Source: Gemmatimonadota bacterium (GTDB lineage: Bacteria; Gemmatimonadota; Gemmatimonadetes; Gemmatimonadales; GWC2-71-9). From it: a stretch of 6,294 nt of DNA. The notes beneath the pieces were generated by a model. The model worked only from the letters and a program-made list of their open reading frames with translations. It ran no database searches and was not told where the DNA came from. The stretch covers positions 1 to 6,294 of the forward strand of contig JANYCP010000213.1 of assembly GCA_025360265.1 (NCBI GenBank). Reading direction: 5' to 3'. A program made the translations under genes and the position numbers. The stretch's first letter is position 1. Each line of letters begins with the position of its first letter. Of this stretch, positions 5,674 through 6,294 are shown piece by piece.

Positions 5674-6294
5674 CTACCGCCCATCCGCCGTCTTCCGCGG
5701 GAATGTCGGACACGCATAACTGATCTGCACCGTCGCCCCCTGTGCGTTCACGGTCGTGGGAATCACCTCATGCGCCATGAACACCGGATCCTTGTCCGCC
5801 TCATACACCATCAACGCTGCCATCGTCGCATTGAACGTCAAATCCTCGGCGACAATCTTGTCATAGGTATCGCGGTTGGTGTGCCAGGTCAGGTTGCTGT
5901 AGTCCCAGCCCGGGCCACCCATGCCGATGACCGGCGACTTGGCACACTGGAATGACGAATGATCCGAGCCGCCCGTGCCCGGAGGACCGGTGCCGCCGAT
6001 CTTGATCGCGTGTGTCGCCTCAACCGGCATCTCCTTGAGGTACGACACCAACTTTTCCGTGGCGAGCGTGAACGGTCCTGGGCCCACGTTCTGGATCCGA
6101 CCAGTGCCACCGTCCTGATTCCATCCCATGTGCACCTTGCTCACGATGTCGGGATGATCGGCGACGAAGGCGCGCGAGCCGAGAAGGCCTTGCTCTTCGC
6201 CACCCCAGTGACCGACGATGATCGTGCGGCGCGGATTGGGGTAGAGCTTCTTGATGATGCGCAATGCTTCCATCATCATGATCGTGCCGGTGCC
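5674..6294 (-). CDS. M28-family zinc metallopeptidase, C-terminal part (N-terminus beyond window)
   Basis: The frame enters from the right edge and ends at TAG (5674-5676), giving 206 visible residues. The first visible residues GTGTIMMMEALRIIKKL fit the helix after the bridging-Asp motif of M28 aminopeptidases. RRTIIVGHWGGEEQGLLGS follows, with the paired glutamates (visible residues 33-34) that serve as catalytic base and zinc ligand. The Asp in WNQDGGTGR is a candidate third ligand, GTGGSDHSSF is the usual SDH-x-x-F turn, and WHTNRDTYDKI supplies the last zinc-ligand His. Family knowledge: two-zinc exopeptidases or carboxypeptidase-like hydrolases, often secreted; the signal peptide, if any, is outside the window. 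An internal ATG at 6277-6279 is not the start because conserved sequence continues upstream. The propeller gene follows in the same direction after a repeat-filled gap. Family assignment is firm; substrate unknown. Confidence 0.92.
   Translation of the reverse strand, partial: GTGTIMMMEALRIIKKLYPNPRRTIIVGHWGGEEQGLLGSRAFVADHPDIVSKVHMGWNQDGGTGRIQNVGPGPFTLATEKLVSYLKEMPVEATHAIKIGGTGPPGTGGSDHSSFQCAKSPVIGMGGPGWDYSNLTWHTNRDTYDKIVAEDLTFNATMAALMVYEADKDPVFMAHEVIPTTVNAQGATVQISYACPTFPRKTADGR

Noticed and set aside
5422..5955. Plus-strand frame of 177 codons across the repeat region
   Set aside because: It crosses repeat DNA and then runs antisense to the M28 peptidase; composition is repeat-driven.

Overview
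The window is GC-rich bacterial DNA from an ordinary-looking chromosomal region with five protein genes, one of them very unusual, and several hairpin-forming repeats between them. I infer a Gemmatimonadota-like or similar high-GC environmental bacterium. The grounds are base composition, a secreted beta-propeller with the GSGPGEF signature, an M28 peptidase with a divergent sequence, and dispersed repeats carrying GTCATCCTGAGCG ends. This assignment is inference from style, not from a marker gene.

Layout, left to right. (1) Positions 1-854, minus strand: the N-terminal 284 residues of a CNNM/CorC-HlyC family membrane protein (DUF21 plus first CBS motif), cut by the window edge. (2) Positions 826-1800, plus strand: a zinc-type cation diffusion facilitator. 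It starts inside the first codons of the divergent CorC-like gene, so the two 5' ends overlap head to head. (3) Positions 1801-2032: a 138-nt inverted-repeat element, then a plausible promoter. (4) Positions 2033-3889, plus strand: typA/bipA, a ribosome-associated translational GTPase starting at TTG. (5) Positions 3922-4164, plus strand: an 80-residue protein in which half of all residues are Asp or Glu. It has a strong Shine-Dalgarno and lies directly behind typA. (6) Positions 4162-4212: two hairpins between convergent genes. (7) Positions 4222-5379, minus strand: a secreted six-bladed beta-propeller-like protein whose start lies inside a repeat. (8) Positions 5360-5496: a 47-nt inverted repeat whose arms differ by compensatory changes. 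(9) Positions 5555-5651: another inverted-repeat element. (10) Positions 5674-6294, minus strand: the C-terminal 206 residues of an M28-family zinc peptidase, cut by the right edge.

How they fit: the two left genes are both connected with divalent cations at the membrane (Zn/Co/Cd efflux; Mg/Co transport-related CNNM family) and may share a regulatory region. typA and the acidic protein look like one transcription unit. The peptidase and propeller lie in the same direction and are both probably exported, but about 295 nt of repeat DNA separates them, so an operon is doubtful. I see no CRISPR array, tRNA, rRNA, transposase or known defence system. The items most worth following are the typA-linked acidic protein and the 5360-5496 repeat, which overlaps the start of a secreted protein.
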